A DNA stretch of 63,425 nucleotides from Dehalococcoidia bacterium (GTDB lineage: Bacteria; Chloroflexota; Dehalococcoidia; Dehalococcoidales; UBA2162). A model generated the notes under the pieces. It worked only from the letters and a program-made list of their open reading frames with translations, made no database searches and was not told the DNA's origin. How positions within the stretch are numbered: the first letter of the stretch is position 1; each line of letters begins with the position of its first letter. This document shows, piece by piece, positions 55,371-63,425 of this stretch. A program made the translations under genes and the position numbers. The stretch spans positions 1-63,425 of the forward strand of contig DUFA01000132.1 in NCBI GenBank assembly GCA_011191975.1, in the 5' to 3' direction.

Positions 55371-56447
55371 CTAAACGCCTTGTTCGTAATTCGTCATGCC
55401 TTTGCCAAGGTTCACGAGGAACTTGATACACCTGACAAGTATTCCTATCCCTATTCCTACACAAACACAGATCAACACTACGGTTACGCCAATTTCAACG
55501 CTTTCGCCTACCGAAGTGCTTGGTATCACGTAAAAATCAAAGGGGAATACGGTAACAAGAGTTATTGCTGAAACGAGTGAAAAAGCATCGATAATTACCT
55601 GGATAACCTCTCGAAGAACATACCTATCGAAAATTATCATTACGGTATGACCAATTATGGACACAACTAATGCCGTTGTTAGAATCGGCAACCAGAGACT
55701 GATATCATCGGTAAAAAATGGCGCCCTGGTCCAGGTAACGACACCGTCCACTCTGTCCGAAGAGTAATAAGCCACATAATCACTGAAGTAATTAAAAAAG
55801 ATAAGAATAACGATACTGAAAGCAATGGTGAAAGCTGAGGCTGCTATACGCCCACCTCTTTTTTTTGTAAAATACTCTTCGATCTTCCTGCCAATCTCCC
55901 TATCCAGGTTTATAACTGGTGCCGGTGGAATTTGGGAAGTAGTTTTGATTTCTTCCTGAACCACAGCCTGAACTTCGGATTCAGGTGACGATGATATCGG
56001 TTCTGATTTATCATGATGTACCTTAATTCCAGTGATATTGTCAGCAATACCAGCTGCTCCAACTATCCTGTATCTTTCTCCGTTATAGGCCTTCACCATC
56101 AAAATGACCCAGAGTGTGACAGCTATGATACCGATTATTACAGAAAAGGCGTTCCCGACCACAGGAATCAAACCTAAGATCGTTCCTGCTATTGTGAGAG
56201 TTCCGAACACGATAATCGATTGCGCAGCGTGAAAACGTACATCCATATTCTTCTGTTCAAGGACGAAAAAGATGATACCGCTTATCCAACCACCTACATA
56301 ACAGAGAAGGGATGCTACGTTCGGCATTAGTCCGGTACTCGTCTCGAAAGAAGCTCCCTTTCTCTCCCTCTCAAGCGATTCTCTGGCTTCTATCCTTGCT
56401 TTTTCTTCTTCGTAGATTTTTCTTCTTTCCTCGGGTGTTAAAGACAA
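55371..56447 (-). CDS. DUF4870-like membrane protein with a second membrane domain
   Basis: 358 residues. A charged N-terminal helix (PEERRKIYEEEKARIEARES) is followed by a DUF4870-like domain: ASLLCYVGGWISGIIFFVLE, DVRFHAAQSIIVFG and a glycine-rich pair of helices (residues 45-135). A soluble acidic linker then leads to four more helices (about 205-340). No catalytic motif. Function unknown. First gene of a small minus-strand run; the ATG follows AGGAGGATAAT. Confidence 0.65.
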   Translation of the reverse strand: MSLTPEERRKIYEEEKARIEARESLERERKGASFETSTGLMPNVASLLCYVGGWISGIIFFVLEQKNMDVRFHAAQSIIVFGTLTIAGTILGLIPVVGNAFSVIIGIIAVTLWVILMVKAYNGERYRIVGAAGIADNITGIKVHHDKSEPISSSPESEVQAVVQEEIKTTSQIPPAPVINLDREIGRKIEEYFTKKRGGRIAASAFTIAFSIVILIFFNYFSDYVAYYSSDRVDGVVTWTRAPFFTDDISLWLPILTTALVVSIIGHTVMIIFDRYVLREVIQVIIDAFSLVSAITLVTVFPFDFYVIPSTSVGESVEIGVTVVLICVCVGIGIGILVRCIKFLVNLGKGMTNYEQGV

Positions 56448-56477
56448 CTTATTATCCTCCTATGTCTGGATTATCTA

Positions 56478-56738
56478 CTACCTGCCTTCCGCTTCCCTTT
56501 CCATGATTTCCAGCCTGGTATAGTAGTCGCCAAACTCGTTCAGGTGAGCAAGAGCTATCTTCCCTGTCATCAAAGGATCGTCGTCAGTTACATTTGTAGC
56601 GGGATCAATAAGCCCATGCTCGAGTTCCACGTCCATCCCCATCCTGAACTGTTCAACGTCAAACTCAGTCCAGTCGATACCGAGTTGTTCCCCTATTTTC
56701 TTGGCTTCCTCTGCTGTAAAATGTTTCCTCGCTGTCAT
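56478..56738 (-). CDS. DUF5661 family protein
   Basis: 86 residues: FTAEEAKKIGEQLGIDWTEF, VEQFRMGMDVELEHGLIDP and TNVTDDDPLMTGKIALAHLNEFGDYYTRL form the single helical DUF5661 domain seen in bacteria and viruses. The EHG and AHLNE histidine/glutamate positions are conserved, but no activity is known. AGGAGG precedes the ATG. Confidence 0.8.
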   Translation of the reverse strand: MTARKHFTAEEAKKIGEQLGIDWTEFDVEQFRMGMDVELEHGLIDPATNVTDDDPLMTGKIALAHLNEFGDYYTRLEIMEREAEGR

Positions 56739-56760
56739 TATTTTCCTCCTTTCTCAGATG

Positions 56761-57006
56761 TTAGGGTATGCTGAACCTAATATCTTCAGACGATACATTT
56801 TCTACGATAATATTTACACCATCAATGTTAATGTCAGATTTTCTTCTGGGGAAATAGAGGTTCCAGGCAAATCCCTGGTAGCCGCTTGCCTTTCTCTGGA
56901 CTATTGAATATACATTTTCTGATGGCATGCCGGCATACACGATTCTGTCCTTACCTATCCTGAGATGGTAAGAGTCGCCTACAGCAAGTACGGTCGATCT
57001 CTCCAT
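56761..57006 (-). CDS. Hypothetical small protein
   Basis: 81 residues from the ATG with AGGAGG five bases upstream (an ATG at 57027 is possible). Not recognised. Predicted mostly beta: STVLAVGDSYHLRIGKDRIV, PSENVYSIVQRKASGYQGFA and INIDGVNIIVENVSSEDIRFS. Contains no cysteine motif or membrane segment. Twenty-two bases before DUF5661 and probably co-transcribed. Confidence 0.55.
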   Translation of the reverse strand: MERSTVLAVGDSYHLRIGKDRIVYAGMPSENVYSIVQRKASGYQGFAWNLYFPRRKSDINIDGVNIIVENVSSEDIRFSIP

Positions 57007-57114
57007 TTTACCTCCTGAATCCATCATCCTGGTGATTTTACTTGTCGGTGCAAATATTATACAACACCGAGGTATTTAATAAGCAAAATTATTCGTAAAT
57101 TATTTTAATCAGCT

Positions 57115-57144
57115 TTGACAGACATACTCTGCTATTCTTATACT
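57115..57144 (+). promoter_or_regulatory. Promoter of a leaderless small membrane-protein gene
   Basis: TTGACA (57115-57120), spacer 18, TATACT (57139-57144). With a 5-6 base discriminator, transcription starts on or next to the A of the ATG at 57150. Confidence 0.65.
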
Positions 57145-57149
57145 TCTGT

Positions 57150-57332
57150 ATGCTGAAAAAAGATTTCCTGCGGGATATTGCTATCTTTGTAGTAGTATTA
57201 ATTTTTTTACTCATTGTCATACCCGTAATATCATCATTGTTAAAACAGCTCCTGCTACTCCAAGTGGTTATAGCCATCGGGGCCGCCATAGTCCTCAGGA
57301 TACTAATTAACAGGATAAAGGGAACAAAGTAG
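57150..57332 (+). CDS. Small two-helix membrane protein, probably leaderless
   Basis: 60 residues. DIAIFVVVLIFLLIVIPVISSLL and LLLLQVVIAIGAAIVLRILI are two membrane helices, with positive ends (MLKKDFLR; NRIKGTK) inside by the positive-inside rule. There is no Shine-Dalgarno; instead a strong promoter places the transcript start at the ATG. Not assigned to a known family. It could act as a small regulator or partner of a membrane complex. Confidence 0.6.
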   Translation: MLKKDFLRDIAIFVVVLIFLLIVIPVISSLLKQLLLLQVVIAIGAAIVLRILINRIKGTK

Positions 57333-57368
57333 TTGATGGATAATTGTGGCTTGCCGTGATAAACACAC

Positions 57369-57396
57369 TTGACAAATTCAAAATTCTGTTTATAAA
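57369..57396 (+). promoter_or_regulatory. pyrG promoter
   Basis: TTGACA (57369-57374), spacer 16, TATAAA (57391-57396). A small stem AGAAACC...GGTTTCT (57402-57424) opens the roughly 85-base leader, without the T run needed for attenuation. Confidence 0.6.
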
Positions 57397-57488
57397 ATAA
57401 AAGAAACCTCTAACATGGTTTCTCTCCAAAGTTCCAACTTGATGTTGTCTTTCATACACCGTTTGGATATTTTGCCTGGTTATCTTGT

Positions 57489-59126
57489 ATGTCAAAATAT
57501 ATTTTTATAACCGGTGGTGTAGTAAGTGCCGTAGGTAAGGGTATCACTGTTGCTTCGATAGGCACCATTCTCAAGAGTCGAAACCTTTCGGTATCACTTC
57601 AGAAACTGGATCCATATTTAAACGTAGATCCGGGGACGATGTCTCCTTACCAACACGGAGAGGTATTCGTAACACAGGATGGAGCTGAAACCGATCTTGA
57701 TCTAGGTAACTACGAACGATTTGTAGATATAAATACAACCAGTGAATCGAATGTTACTTCAGGGCAAATTTACAGTACTGTCATAGCCAAGGAAAGAAGA
57801 GGTGATTTCCTCGGCGGAACAATACAGATAATACCGCACGTTACCAATGAAATAAAAGCACGATTTAAAAATCTGGCGGAGAAATCGAAGGCAGAAGTAT
57901 TGATAATCGAAGTCGGTGGAACGGTGGGCGATATCGAAGGTCAGCCATTCCTTGAAGCTATCCGGCAGATGAGAAATGATGTAGGCAGGGATAACGTCCT
58001 TTACATACATGTCACGCTTCTTCCTTATCTCGCCACCACCAAGGAGTTAAAAACCAAACCTACCCAGCACAGTGTAAATGAATTACGGCGTATCGGTATC
58101 CAGCCCGATATCATTGTTTGCCGCGCTGACCTGCCTATTGCTGACGAAATAAGAGACAAGATCTCTCTGTTCTGTGACGTTGAAAAAAATGCAGTGATCC
58201 CGATGCCTACCATACCAAGTATTTACGAAGTACCCATAGCACTCGAAGAAGAGGGAATGGGACAGCTGATAGTCGATAAACTGAAGATCAAAGCGAACCA
58301 CTGTGACCTGAGTCAATGGAGATCGTTGGTTGAATCGTTGAAAGTACCCAAGGAGCCGGTGAACATATCGTTGGTCGGGAAGTATGTCGAGCTTGAGGAT
58401 GCTTATTACTCGGTCCGCGAAGCGCTTAACCATGCAGCTTTGTTCCATAACAGATGCATAGAGTTCAACTGGATTCCTTCCGAGACACTCGAAGAGGGAG
58501 GTTGTGAAGCCCAGCTTCGCAATGCCCAAGGAATAATAGTACCTGGAGGCTTCGGAATAAGAGGAATTGAAGGCATGGTCGTAGCAGCAAGATACGCCCG
58601 TGAAAATAACATTCCTTACTTGGGACTCTGCCTGGGAATGCAGGTTATGGTTATTGAATATACACGATATGTGCTGAATACAGAAGACGCGAATTCAACT
58701 GAATTTGATCCTGAAACGAAGAATCCGGTGATAGATCTTCTACCGAACCAGGATCTTAACAATATGGGTGCAACAATGCGTCTTGGTAATTATCCATGCC
58801 AGCTTCTGGAAAATACCTTGAGTTCGAAAGCATATAACCAGTCACTGATTCAGGAGCGGCACCGCCATCGGTACGAATTTAATAATAAATATCGCGACTG
58901 TCTTCAGGAAGCAGGGCTGGTTTGCAGCGGAGTGTCTCCGGACGGCAACCTAGTAGAAATCTGTGAAATCAGCAGTCACCCGTGGATGGTAGCATGCCAG
59001 TTTCATCCGGAATTCGGCTCCAGACCGGGCCGTCCCCACCCGCTATTCCGTGATTTTATCGCCTCAGCCAAGGATATACTGAGAGAAGGGGATCAGCCAC
59101 CTTTACCATTCACATCCGATGAATAA
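57489..59126 (+). CDS. pyrG: CTP synthase
   Basis: 545 residues. N-terminal synthetase domain: ITGGVVSAVGKGITVASIGT (P-loop), DPYLNVDPGTMSPYQHGEVF and VGDIEGQPFLEAIRQM. C-terminal class I glutaminase: GGFGIRG, LGLCLGMQV with the nucleophilic Cys, and HPEFGSRPGRPHPLF with the His/Glu pair. Makes CTP from UTP, ATP and glutamine. The stop overlaps a possible start of the downstream aldolase gene, indicating a pyrG-aldolase-rho group. Confidence 0.97.
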   Translation: MSKYIFITGGVVSAVGKGITVASIGTILKSRNLSVSLQKLDPYLNVDPGTMSPYQHGEVFVTQDGAETDLDLGNYERFVDINTTSESNVTSGQIYSTVIAKERRGDFLGGTIQIIPHVTNEIKARFKNLAEKSKAEVLIIEVGGTVGDIEGQPFLEAIRQMRNDVGRDNVLYIHVTLLPYLATTKELKTKPTQHSVNELRRIGIQPDIIVCRADLPIADEIRDKISLFCDVEKNAVIPMPTIPSIYEVPIALEEEGMGQLIVDKLKIKANHCDLSQWRSLVESLKVPKEPVNISLVGKYVELEDAYYSVREALNHAALFHNRCIEFNWIPSETLEEGGCEAQLRNAQGIIVPGGFGIRGIEGMVVAARYARENNIPYLGLCLGMQVMVIEYTRYVLNTEDANSTEFDPETKNPVIDLLPNQDLNNMGATMRLGNYPCQLLENTLSSKAYNQSLIQERHRHRYEFNNKYRDCLQEAGLVCSGVSPDGNLVEICEISSHPWMVACQFHPEFGSRPGRPHPLFRDFIASAKDILREGDQPPLPFTSDE

Positions 59127-59145
59127 AACCCCGAGGCAAATTAGG

Positions 59146-59796
59146 ATGCGTATTTTTCTGGACACAGCCAATATTGAAGAGGTCAGACAAGCGTCTAAAT
59201 TAGGTGTTGTAAGTGGGGTAACGACCAACCCTACCCTGATGGCACGGGCGGGAGCAACCGACTACGAAGCTACTATTAAAGAGATAGCATCTATAATTCC
59301 CGGGCCTATCTCCACCGAGGTTGTCGTAGAAGGAGTGGAACCAATGCTGGAACAAGCCCGCGAAATGGCCGCCTGGACACCGAATGTCGTTATCAAGATA
59401 CCTGTTAACGCTGACGGGCTTGAAGTAACCTCAATCCTTGCGAAGGAAAATATTAAGGTGAATATGACACTCTGTTTCTCAGCAAACCAGGCACTTTTAG
59501 CTGCCCTTTCAGGAGCCAGGTATATCAGCCCCTTCGTGGGCAGACTCGATGATATTGGACAGGATGGAATGCAACTTGTTGAAGACATCCTTCATATATA
59601 TGATAACTATCCCGATATTAACACAGAGGTTATTGCCGCCAGTATCAGGCACCCGGAGCATTGCCTGCGTGCCGCTGTCATCGGCGCTCATATCGCCACT
59701 ATCCCCTATGACGTGCTGATGAAAATGATCCAGCACCCTATGACCGATGCCGGAATCAGCCGTTTCCTCGCAGACTGGAAAAACACCACCAAGTGA
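59146..59796 (+). CDS. Transaldolase/fructose-6-phosphate aldolase family
   Basis: 216 residues from MRIFLDTANIEEV, the usual start of the small transaldolase group; an ATG at 59119 overlapping pyrG would add nine residues. GVVSGVTTNPTLMARAG, STEVVVEG, NVVIKIPVN with the Schiff-base Lys, and NMTLCFSANQALLA are diagnostic. It catalyses dihydroxyacetone transfer in the non-oxidative pentose phosphate pathway or direct fructose-6-phosphate cleavage. Confidence 0.92.
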   Translation: MRIFLDTANIEEVRQASKLGVVSGVTTNPTLMARAGATDYEATIKEIASIIPGPISTEVVVEGVEPMLEQAREMAAWTPNVVIKIPVNADGLEVTSILAKENIKVNMTLCFSANQALLAALSGARYISPFVGRLDDIGQDGMQLVEDILHIYDNYPDINTEVIAASIRHPEHCLRAAVIGAHIATIPYDVLMKMIQHPMTDAGISRFLADWKNTTK

Positions 59797-59834
59797 TAAT
59801 ATCGTTTAATTAACGATTTAAGGAAGCATCAACC

Positions 59835-61118
59835 ATGGACAACGAAATTTTAAAAATGGATATCAGCCAGCTTGAGAATAAAACGAGAGATGAGCTAGTT
59901 GACATCGCTAAGGAAATGGGTATAACGAATTATACCGGTCTGAAAAAGCAGGATTTGATTATACGCCTCCTCCAGGCATATACAGAACAGGAAGGAAATA
60001 CCTTCTGCGGTGGGATATTAGAAATAATGAGTGACGGGTATGGATTTCTCAGAAACGACTCGCTCCTGCCAAGCTCTACAGATATTTATGTATCCCAGTC
60101 ACAGATACGCAGGTTCGGACTGCGTGACGGCGATATGGTAGTCGGCCAGGGAAGACCAGCAAGAGCAGGAGAGAAATACTTCAGTCTACTACGCATCGAA
60201 GCAGTAAACGATATTAATCCGGAACTTGCTAAAAGCCGACCTCACTTCGGCTCCCTGGTTCCGACATTCCCGGATAAACTGATCAACCTCGAAGGGCCTG
60301 ACAATGACATAGCATCTCGACTTCTTAACCTTGTCGCCCCCATTGGCAGAGGTCAGCGTGGTCTCATTGTTTCTCCGCCTAAATCGGGAAAAACGACTTT
60401 GTTGAAATCGATAGCTAATTCAGCGATGTCCAATTATAGCGATTTACACCTGATGGTCTGTCTTATCGGCGAACGTCCCGAAGAAGTTACCGATATGAAA
60501 CGCTCGGTTGGCGGTGAGGTAATCGCCGCAACATTCGATGAGCCTGTTGAAGACCACACCCGCGTTGCCGCGCTGGCACTGAACCGGGCAAAACGGATGG
60601 TGGAAAGCGGAAAAGATGTACTCATGCTACTTGATGGTATTACGCGTCTTACCCGTTCATATAATCTTGCCATGCCTTCAAGCGGACGTACTCTCTCCGG
60701 CGGTATCGATCCTGGTGCACTCTACCCGGCCAAGCATTTCTTTGGCGCCGCCCGTAATACGGAAGAAGGTGGCAGTCTGACGATCATAGCTACCTGTCTG
60801 ATCGATACCGGCAGCCGTATGGACGACCTTATTTACGAGGAGTTCAAGGGCACCGGTAACATGGAACTGCATCTTGACCGGCGACTGGCCGACCGAAGGG
60901 TATACCCGGCAATAGACATAGAACGTAGCGGCACCAGGCGTGAAGAACTACTCCTCGACGGCCCGACTCTCCAGAAATCCTGGTTGTTGAGACGCATGGT
61001 CTCTATGATTACTTCAGACTCACCGAACTATGCCGAGGCAATGGAACGCGTACTCGAACGGATGAAGAAGACCAGGAACAATGCCGAGTTCCTGGCTACT
61101 CTGAACCAGGTAGCGTAG
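59835..61118 (+). CDS. rho: Transcription termination factor Rho
   Basis: 427 residues. Rho N-terminal domain ([24 protein letters not shown]), cold-shock RNA-binding domain ([18 protein letters not shown]), Walker [15 protein letters not shown] near 182, Walker [13 protein letters not shown], the Q loop/R loop [20 protein letters not shown]. The hexameric helicase releases RNA at rut sites. AAGGAAG precedes the ATG. The presence of both rho and many intrinsic hairpins shows two termination modes. Confidence 0.97.
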   Translation: MDNEILKMDISQLENKTRDELVDIAKEMGITNYTGLKKQDLIIRLLQAYTEQEGNTFCGGILEIMSDGYGFLRNDSLLPSSTDIYVSQSQIRRFGLRDGDMVVGQGRPARAGEKYFSLLRIEAVNDINPELAKSRPHFGSLVPTFPDKLINLEGPDNDIASRLLNLVAPIGRGQRGLIVSPPKSGKTTLLKSIANSAMSNYSDLHLMVCLIGERPEEVTDMKRSVGGEVIAATFDEPVEDHTRVAALALNRAKRMVESGKDVLMLLDGITRLTRSYNLAMPSSGRTLSGGIDPGALYPAKHFFGAARNTEEGGSLTIIATCLIDTGSRMDDLIYEEFKGTGNMELHLDRRLADRRVYPAIDIERSGTRREELLLDGPTLQKSWLLRRMVSMITSDSPNYAEAMERVLERMKKTRNNAEFLATLNQVA

Positions 61119-61234
61119 TAAACTACTTTCACCAGCCGAATACCCCTCCTATTCCCATCAGGTATTTTGTCGATATGCTGTTTGGGTTATAATCCACTGT
61201 AAGTCTACCCGGAATCATTTCTCAGGAGTAACCA

Positions 61235-61849
61235 ATGCAGAATGTCTATGTAGTAACGCACGCTCAGTCACTTCATCATATCCAGGACCTGGCCGGCGGC
61301 TGGTACGATACATCCCTAACAGAAAAAGGTGTTAACCAGGCTGAGAAATTAGCTGACTTCCTCTATGGGGAGATAAGTATATCTGGCATTCCTGTCTATT
61401 CATCCGACCTCAAACGGGCTTTTGAAACGGCTGAAATCATCGCACGACCGTTTCACAGCAGCGTAATTCAGGATGAACGTCTCAGGGAAATGAGTTTCGG
61501 TGATGCTGAAGGAAAACCGAGAGAATGGAGAAATGAACATATCACTCCCCTTCCCGAAGACGGTGACCGGCTGAATCACCGGATATACAAGAACGCAGAA
61601 ACCAGGAAGGATGTCGGAACCAGGATCTGTGAATATCTGGATGAAATTATCTCGAAAAATGACGAGTATCTAATAATTGTTTCACATGGCCAAGCCCTGA
61701 CCTTTATTATCATGGCATGGCTGAAAGTACCGGTAGAGAATATGGACTACTGTAATTTCCGGGCAGCCCCGGCACGGGTAACCTATCTGCAGAAAGATGA
61801 TTTATACGGCAATAGAAATGTCGTGTACGTCTGTAGAGATATCATGTAA
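61235..61849 (+). CDS. Histidine phosphatase-like protein with altered RHG motif
   Basis: 204 residues. The fold of phosphoglycerate mutase-like phosphatases is clear: VYVVTHAQS, YSSDLKRAFETAEIIARPF, EDERLREMSFGDAEGKPRE, and VSHGQALTFIIMAW (second His at about 150). The N-terminal RHG is THA: the phospho-accepting His9 is kept but the preceding Arg that binds phosphate is Thr and the following Gly is Ala. Activity may be weakened or redirected. TATAAT at 61188-61193 is its probable -10; AGGAG lies before the ATG. Confidence 0.82.
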   Translation: MQNVYVVTHAQSLHHIQDLAGGWYDTSLTEKGVNQAEKLADFLYGEISISGIPVYSSDLKRAFETAEIIARPFHSSVIQDERLREMSFGDAEGKPREWRNEHITPLPEDGDRLNHRIYKNAETRKDVGTRICEYLDEIISKNDEYLIIVSHGQALTFIIMAWLKVPVENMDYCNFRAAPARVTYLQKDDLYGNRNVVYVCRDIM

Positions 61850-61927
61850 ATTTCCAGCATTATAACTAGTTATATCCTTCCTTTTGTGCCGCATTGACTG
61901 TAGGGTATAAAATGTCTTTAGAGAACG

Positions 61928-63425
61928 ATGAATACTGCGACCGATCTTGTCAGGGAACAACTCAAACAGTTACCTCAAAGCCCGGGTATCTATATATTCA
62001 AGGATCCCTCCGGGAAAATCATCTATGTAGGGAAAGCTACTAGCCTTGAAAACAGAGTAAAGTCGTATTTCTATAACCAGTCCCAGCATGCACCTAAAAC
62101 ACGACGGCTGGTGAGAAATATTGCCGACCTGGAATTCTATGTTACCAATACCGAAGAAGAGGCGTTAATCCTCGAATACAACTTTATCCAGAGGCATCAG
62201 CCGTTCTATAACATCAGATTGAAAGACGGCAAGTCTTACCCCTACCTGAAAATATCTCTCGACGAAGAATGGCCTAGAGTATTTCTCACCCGTCAGGTGC
62301 AGGAAGATGGCGGAAGATATTTCGGTCCGTTCTCGAGCGCGAAATCACTCCGCCAGACAATCAAGGTTTTGAGAGGAATCTTTCCCCTCCGCTCATGCAC
62401 TACGCCGATAACCGGCACGAAACAGAGACCTTGCCTGAACTATCATATACGCCTGTGTCCCGGACCCTGTATCGGCGCCATAAACAAGCAGGAGTATCTG
62501 GAAATTATCAGGCAGGTAATTCTCTTCCTTGAAGGAAAGCAGGAGAAGATCGTACGGATGCTGGAAACCAGGATGAAGAAAGCGTCCGAATCACTCGACT
62601 TCGAACTAGCCGGTACTTACAGAGACCAGATACAATCGATAAACCGTATCATCGAAAACCAGTCACTGGCTGCCAAAGTGCAGGGAGAACAGGATGTCAT
62701 CGCCTTCGTCACCGAGCGCGACCGTGCTTTCGTTCAGGTCTTTTTTATACGCGGCAGCAAGCTGATAGGCAGGGAAAGTTTCATACTCCAGGGAGTCGAT
62801 TCCGAGGAGCCTGAGCAGATAATGACCGGATTTATCAAGCAGTTCTACGGGTCCGCATCGTACATACCACCGCTGCTTCTTCTTCAGCACAAGGTTGAAG
62901 ATAAGGTAGTTATAGAAGACTGGCTCCGCGGTAAAAGGGGTAGCAGCGTCAAAATCCAGGTTCCGTCCCGGGGAAACAAGAAACAACTGGTGGACATTGT
63001 CGCACGGAATGCCAACCAGGGCCTACTGCAGATGAAAATTAAAAGGCAGATTTCCTCTACCGATATTAGTAAAGGATTATCTGAGATCAAGAAAGAACTC
63101 GGTCTGCCACGGAAACCTGCGAGAATGGAATGCTACGACATATCCAATATACAGGGAAAGGCAGCCGTAGGCAGTATGGTTGTCTTCGAAAACGGTAAAC
63201 CGAAATCATCGGATTACCGTCGGTTCAGGATTCAGACGGTTCCGGGCGCGGATGACTACGCGATGCTTAGAGAGGTGCTGAGGCGACGCCTGAAAAGGTT
63301 TAAAAATAATGGTGATTCAAAGCCGGATAAAAATTGGGGGGAAATACCCGATCTTATGCTGATCGACGGCGGAAAAGGCCAGCTCAACGCCGTTCTTGAA
63401 GTCAAAAAGGAAGCTGGGGCAGAAT
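61928..63425 (+). CDS. uvrC: UvrABC system protein C (partial, runs off the window)
   Basis: 499 codons present, open at the window end. The GIY-YIG nuclease domain starts SPGIYIFKDPSGKIIYVGKA, followed by RPCLNYHIRLCPGPC (zinc-like Cys cluster), the UVR domain (EKIVRMLETRMKKASESLDF) that binds UvrB, and the RNase H-like domain with ECYDISNIQGKAAVGSMVVF and LIDGGKGQLNAVLEV. About 100 C-terminal residues (HhH domain) lie beyond the window. It makes the two incisions of nucleotide excision repair. Confidence 0.95.
   Translation, partial: MNTATDLVREQLKQLPQSPGIYIFKDPSGKIIYVGKATSLENRVKSYFYNQSQHAPKTRRLVRNIADLEFYVTNTEEEALILEYNFIQRHQPFYNIRLKDGKSYPYLKISLDEEWPRVFLTRQVQEDGGRYFGPFSSAKSLRQTIKVLRGIFPLRSCTTPITGTKQRPCLNYHIRLCPGPCIGAINKQEYLEIIRQVILFLEGKQEKIVRMLETRMKKASESLDFELAGTYRDQIQSINRIIENQSLAAKVQGEQDVIAFVTERDRAFVQVFFIRGSKLIGRESFILQGVDSEEPEQIMTGFIKQFYGSASYIPPLLLLQHKVEDKVVIEDWLRGKRGSSVKIQVPSRGNKKQLVDIVARNANQGLLQMKIKRQISSTDISKGLSEIKKELGLPRKPARMECYDISNIQGKAAVGSMVVFENGKPKSSDYRRFRIQTVPGADDYAMLREVLRRRLKRFKNNGDSKPDKNWGEIPDLMLIDGGKGQLNAVLEVKKEAGAE

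Overview
This window looks like chromosomal DNA of a mesophilic, probably anaerobic or sediment-dwelling member of the Chloroflexota, most likely class Dehalococcoidia. That is an inference from gene content, not a phylogeny. Pointers are the DnaG zinc site with a CFGAC spacing, the two-gene primase/sigma-70 operon, many family 5 substrate-binding lipoproteins, arylsulfotransferase, EthD, SnoaL and CaiB-like genes, frequent TTG/GTG starts, and moderate GC with AT-rich accessory patches. No complete tRNA, no rRNA and no CRISPR array was seen.

Layout. 0-6 kb: a PAC2 protein, then two paralogous oligopeptide-type binding lipoproteins. Each lipoprotein gene has its own long, strikingly conserved leader: short tandem repeats abutting a TTGACA-N17-TATACT promoter, an inverted repeat around the -10, an intrinsic-terminator attenuator, then a roughly 125-nt structured RNA closed by a 14-bp stem. 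This twin leader system is the most novel-looking feature here. 6-12 kb: a membrane/EEP-phosphatase fusion and a divergent catabolic-looking cluster (cupin, EthD, ferredoxin-like barrel, SDR, acyl-CoA dehydrogenase with an in-frame TAG), then a J-domain protein. 12-14.3 kb: an AT-rich accessory array of a cupin, tandem SnoaL genes, an SRPBCC gene, a 92-bp MITE-like insertion and a decayed SnoaL copy.

14.3-26.4 kb: typA, a metallo-beta-lactamase-fold hydrolase, a TetR module with matching operator-like sites, a soluble Sec11-like Ser/His/Asp protein fused to a coiled coil, an M28 peptidase, arylsulfotransferase, MFS transporter, SnoaL protein, AAA ATPase and GNAT. 26.4-33.2 kb: minus-strand rpoD-dnaG and dgt-ppsA pairs with 4-nt overlaps. 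33.3-40.8 kb: a bifunctional nuclease gene and a complete F-type ATP synthase operon atpZ-B-E-F-H-A-G-D-C. 40.8-45 kb: rimM, two zinc-ribbon/PQQ-propeller paralogs, khpA and rpsP on the minus strand.

45-63.4 kb: endonuclease V, prfB with the +1 programmed frameshift (plus one unexplained extra base), an MA-type metallopeptidase, radC, an orphan PAAR-like DUF4280 protein, an acyl-CoA synthetase (NDP-forming type), a third binding lipoprotein, a methyltransferase, a class III CoA-transferase, small membrane and DUF proteins (one probably leaderless), pyrG, a transaldolase-type aldolase, rho, a histidine-phosphatase-like protein lacking the RHG arginine, and the 5' part of uvrC running off the end. 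Two homologous 3' tRNA remnants (21.0 and 49.7 kb) and a shorter third (14.3 kb) look like relics of integration at tRNA genes.
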